From assembly GCA_002431355.1 (NCBI GenBank), contig DJEQ01000046.1:634-7479 (forward strand): DNA of 6,846 nt, in the 5' to 3' direction. Below are positions 5,136 through 6,846 of this stretch, piece by piece. This DNA is from Oribacterium sp. UBA5894. Its GTDB lineage: Bacteria; Bacillota; Clostridia; Lachnospirales; Lachnospiraceae. A program made the translations under genes and the position numbers. Under the pieces are notes generated by a model, which was given only the letters and a program-made list of their open reading frames with translations, did not search any database and was not told the origin of the DNA. How positions within the stretch are numbered: position 1 is the first letter of the stretch; each line of letters opens with the position of its first letter.

Positions 5136-6518
5136 TTATCGATGCATGAAACGCCGCTCGTAATCCTTTAAGGCTGCCACAGCTTCCTTCGACAGCGGAA
5201 CGAGCGCCAGCATATTGAAAATCGTCATCAGGCCAATGCCAACATCCCCGAGATCCCACACAAAGGTGTAGGCCGCAACACAGCCCGTGAACAGATTCAG
5301 AAGGGCAATCAGCTTATAGATATTCTGCGCCCTCCAGGAATCGCCAAAGACATAGGCCACATTGGAGCGTGCATAGAACAGGATGCCGATAAAGGTCGAG
5401 AAGCTGAAGAGCCAGAGCGTAATGGCAATGAAGATCACCCCTGCACGGCCGAAATGGTACTGCATGGCCGTCTGCAGAAGATCCATGCCAGTCAGGCCGG
5501 ATAGCTTTTCCTCTGGCACCAGAAGCATCATGAACGCTGTACAGCTGCAGATCACCAAGGTATCAATGAAGACCCCAAGGCACTGTAAAAGCCCAGATTT
5601 GACCGGATGGTCAACATCCGCTGCCGCTGCCGCGCAGGGTGCTGATCCAGAACCAGCTTCATTGGAAAAGAGTCCTCGCTTCACACCATTCATAAGAACC
5701 GCACCGAAGCCACCTGCCACTGCCTGACGGAGCCCGAATGCTTCACGAAAAATACGTGCAAAAACCAGTGGAAGCTGGCTGAAGTTATTTATAATCACAA
5801 AGATCGTAAGGAAGATATAGAATCCAGCCATCACAGGAACGATCACATCCAGTGTCTTCACCGAAGTATTCTTTCGGAATACAATCAGCGCAGAAAGCAG
5901 GCACAAAACGACGGCGGAAGCCACCGGTGGCACGTGAAAGGCATTGTCAAACGCGGATGCCACGGAATTTCCGATCACCTGACTGATCCCGCACCAGCAG
6001 AGTAAACCAGACAGCGCAAAGAGCACCGCAAGGATGCTCTTTTTCTTTTTACCTGCATACAGCTTATGGAGATAATAGGCGGGACCTCCGCGGTAGCCAC
6101 CATACAGTGGATCCTTTTCTTTATAGATCTGGGCCAATGTAGCCTCTACGAAGGCCGTGCTGGAGCCAATCAGGGCTGTCAGCCACATCCAGAACACAGC
6201 GCCCGCACCGCCTGCCGATACCGCAGCGACAACGCCTACAAGATTTCCCATGCCGACGCGTGTGGCGGTTGATACGATGAGTGCCTCCAGTCCAGAAACT
6301 TTACTATGCCTTTCTGGATCAATGCTCTTCTCAGCTGCCACTCGGCACATTTCCGGAAATAATCGAATCGGTAAAAAATGGGTGCGCAGGGTACAGAACA
6401 GGCCTGCTGGAATCAAAATAAGAACCAGAAGAGAGAGTCCGATGGACGAGCCTCCTGGTAATGGAATCGTTACAAAATCGCCCCAAAGGAGCTGATAGAT
6501 AAATTGAATGAATGCCAT
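5136..6518 (-). CDS. alsT: sodium:alanine/glycine symporter, AGCS (AlsT/AgcS) family
   Basis: A 460-residue inner-membrane secondary transporter that takes up a small neutral amino acid with Na+. The protein is hydrophobic throughout, with about ten or eleven membrane segments; clear ones lie near residues 26-44, 95-118, 161-182, 199-214, 225-245, 310-334, 358-382 and 403-420. Family hallmarks are TRVGMGNLVGVVAAV (86-100), the cytoplasmic YGGYRGGPAYYL stretch (139-150), and GVKRGLFSNEAGSGSAPCAAA (278-298) followed by HPVKSGLLQ. The length is typical. ATG at 6516-6518 has AAAGGA (6527-6532) 8 bases upstream. It is a single-gene unit, convergent with the regulator and downstream of a tRNA pair, with no visible link to uronate use. 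The substrate may be alanine, glycine, serine or glutamine and cannot be told from sequence; the symbol is a family label. Confidence 0.93.
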   Translation of the reverse strand: MAFIQFIYQLLWGDFVTIPLPGGSSIGLSLLVLILIPAGLFCTLRTHFLPIRLFPEMCRVAAEKSIDPERHSKVSGLEALIVSTATRVGMGNLVGVVAAVSAGGAGAVFWMWLTALIGSSTAFVEATLAQIYKEKDPLYGGYRGGPAYYLHKLYAGKKKKSILAVLFALSGLLCWCGISQVIGNSVASAFDNAFHVPPVASAVVLCLLSALIVFRKNTSVKTLDVIVPVMAGFYIFLTIFVIINNFSQLPLVFARIFREAFGLRQAVAGGFGAVLMNGVKRGLFSNEAGSGSAPCAAAAADVDHPVKSGLLQCLGVFIDTLVICSCTAFMMLLVPEEKLSGLTGMDLLQTAMQYHFGRAGVIFIAITLWLFSFSTFIGILFYARSNVAYVFGDSWRAQNIYKLIALLNLFTGCVAAYTFVWDLGDVGIGLMTIFNMLALVPLSKEAVAALKDYERRFMHR

Positions 6519-6526
6519 ATCTTTTA

Positions 6527-6552
6527 TCCTTTAAACTGTATATTCCTTTAAA
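6527..6552 (-). repeat. direct repeat TTTAAAGGA in alsT leader
   Basis: The 9-mer TTTAAAGGA occurs twice on the minus strand (6544-6552 and 6527-6535), 17 bases apart. The second copy supplies the alsT Shine-Dalgarno. The first has the same AAAGGA but no start codon at a useful distance. It may be a chance AT-rich repeat or a decoy or standby ribosome site. Confidence 0.4.
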
Positions 6553-6579
6553 GTATAGCAGATATTCGCAATTTGAGAA
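6552..6579 (-). promoter_or_regulatory. alsT promoter
   Basis: On the minus strand an extended -10 TGC-TATACT (TATACT at 6552-6557, TGC at 6558-6560) has TTCTCA (6574-6579; four of six bases) as -35 with a 16-base spacer. The T-run of the tRNA terminator (6581-6587) ends directly beside the -35, so alsT appears to be transcribed independently of the tRNAs. Confidence 0.55.
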
Positions 6580-6580
6580 T

Positions 6581-6615
6581 AAAAAAAGCGGAAAGCTAAC
6601 TTCTTAGCTTTCCGC
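6581..6615 (-). terminator. intrinsic terminator of the tRNA unit
   Basis: On the minus strand GCGGAAAGCTAA (6604-6615) pairs perfectly over 12 bp with TTAGCTTTCCGC (6588-6599) across a 4-base loop, followed by seven T (6581-6587). This is a textbook rho-independent terminator 4 bases after the 3' end of tRNA-Leu. Confidence 0.93.
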
Positions 6616-6619
6616 AATA

Positions 6620-6703
6620 TGCGGGAGATGGGACTTGAACCCACACGTCCTATCGGACACAAGATCCTTAGTCTTGCCTGTCTGCCAATTTCAGCACTCC
6701 CGC
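6620..6703 (-). tRNA. tRNA-Leu (anticodon AAG)
   Basis: An 84-nucleotide class II tRNA. The acceptor GCGGGAG (6697-6703) pairs perfectly with CTCCCGC (6621-6627), with discriminator A at 6620. The D arm has AATTGGCAGA as in other leucine tRNAs. The anticodon stem CAAGA/TCTTG encloses the loop CTAAGGA, with U33, A34-A35-G36 and G37, so the anticodon is AAG, which reads CUU directly and possibly CUC/CUA if A34 becomes inosine. A long variable arm (GTCC/GGAC stem, GATA loop) and a T arm with TTCAAGT complete the fold. CCA is not encoded (TAT follows). Confidence 0.93.
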
Positions 6704-6706
6704 AGA

Positions 6707-6780
6707 CGACCCGGGACGGAATCGAACCGACGACCTCCGCCGTGACAGGGCGGCGCTCTAACCGACTGAGCCACCGGGCC
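6707..6780 (-). tRNA. tRNA-Asp (anticodon GTC)
   Basis: A 74-nucleotide class I tRNA. The acceptor GGCCCGG (6774-6780) pairs with CCGGGTC (6708-6714), with one G-U pair and discriminator G73 (6707), as expected for aspartate. The D arm is GCTCAGTCGGTTAGAGC. The anticodon stem CCGCC/GGCGG encloses CTGTCAC, giving anticodon GTC. The T arm GTCGG-TTCGATT-CCGTC is standard apart from G-U pairing. CCA is not encoded. Only three bases (6704-6706) separate it from tRNA-Leu, so both must be cut from one precursor. Confidence 0.95.
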
Positions 6781-6798
6781 AGATCGTGCCCTGAAAAC

Positions 6799-6828
6799 TG
6801 TATACCGCTCATATAAATTAAAGGTAAA
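6799..6828 (-). promoter_or_regulatory. candidate promoter of the tRNA-Asp/tRNA-Leu unit
   Basis: On the minus strand TTTACC (6823-6828) and TATACA (6799-6804) are 18 bases apart, each matching four of six consensus bases. The start would lie about 12 bases before tRNA-Asp. The transcript could equally come from further right, beyond the window, as part of a longer tRNA or rRNA cluster. Confidence 0.35.
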
Positions 6829-6846
6829 ACATCAAACCTACCAGCC

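Noticed and set aside
6620..6703. tRNA-Leu as an integration site for a mobile element
   Set aside because: No integrase, no repeated tRNA 3' end and no foreign-looking genes are visible next to it.
6533..6804. AAACTGTATA shared by the alsT leader (6533-6542) and the tRNA upstream region (6795-6804)
   Set aside because: An AT-rich 10-mer; in one place it overlaps a -10 box and in the other it has no -35. Coincidence is the simpler reading.
6531..6816. Short open frames on both strands across the tRNA genes
   Set aside because: They run through two well-folded tRNAs and a terminator, so they are not coding.
1..6846. CRISPR arrays, insertion sequences, toxin-antitoxin or defence genes
   Set aside because: No regularly spaced repeats, transposase-like frames or terminal inverted repeats were found; all sizeable open frames are explained by the genes listed.

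Overview
The window looks like chromosomal DNA of a Bacillota (Firmicutes) bacterium, probably a carbohydrate-fermenting clostridial or erysipelotrichial gut organism. The grounds are purine-rich AGGAGG-type ribosome binding sites at most starts, a TTG start, a near-canonical cre (CcpA-type) box, tRNA genes without encoded CCA, a tRNA-Leu with an AAG anticodon, and protein sequences of Firmicutes type. Base composition is about even in coding DNA and AT-rich between genes. The genus is an inference and cannot be fixed from this window.

Layout. Positions 1-77 lie 3' of the last leftward gene. They hold a perfect AT-rich inverted repeat, a possible leftward promoter and a cre-like operator, suggesting that a sugar-regulated operon starts just beyond the left edge. 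Positions 78-4017 form one leftward gene string: uxuA (mannonate dehydratase), uxuB (fructuronate reductase family; 4-base overlap with uxuA), rdgB (dITP/XTP pyrophosphatase, 40 bases after uxuB) and a YfcE-type metallophosphoesterase that starts inside the end of rdgB. No terminator is seen between these genes, so hexuronate catabolism and nucleotide-pool cleaning may share a transcript. Positions 4018-4276 are the divergent control region for uxuAB and a rightward GntR/FCD regulator (4277-5017).

The control region has a clear leftward promoter (TTGACA, 17-base spacer, TATTCT) and two near-identical GTATAC-centred boxes, one just downstream of each predicted transcription start or over the promoter. 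Between them is an 18-base palindrome resembling a Rex (NADH-sensing) or CRP/FNR-type site. The simple model is that the GntR protein represses uxuAB and itself until a hexuronate intermediate is present, with a possible second redox or global input.

Right of the regulator, a strong hairpin at 5029-5071 separates it from a convergent sodium:amino-acid symporter of the AGCS/AlsT family (5136-6518). Upstream of that gene, also leftward, is a two-gene tRNA unit: tRNA-Asp(GTC), only three bases, then tRNA-Leu(AAG), with its own candidate promoter and a perfect 12-bp stem terminator that abuts the symporter promoter.

I found no mobile element, CRISPR array, defence system or obviously novel multigene system. 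The points most worth checking are the cis-regulatory layout of the uxu/gntR region, the cre box at the left edge, and the overlapping rdgB/yfcE junction.
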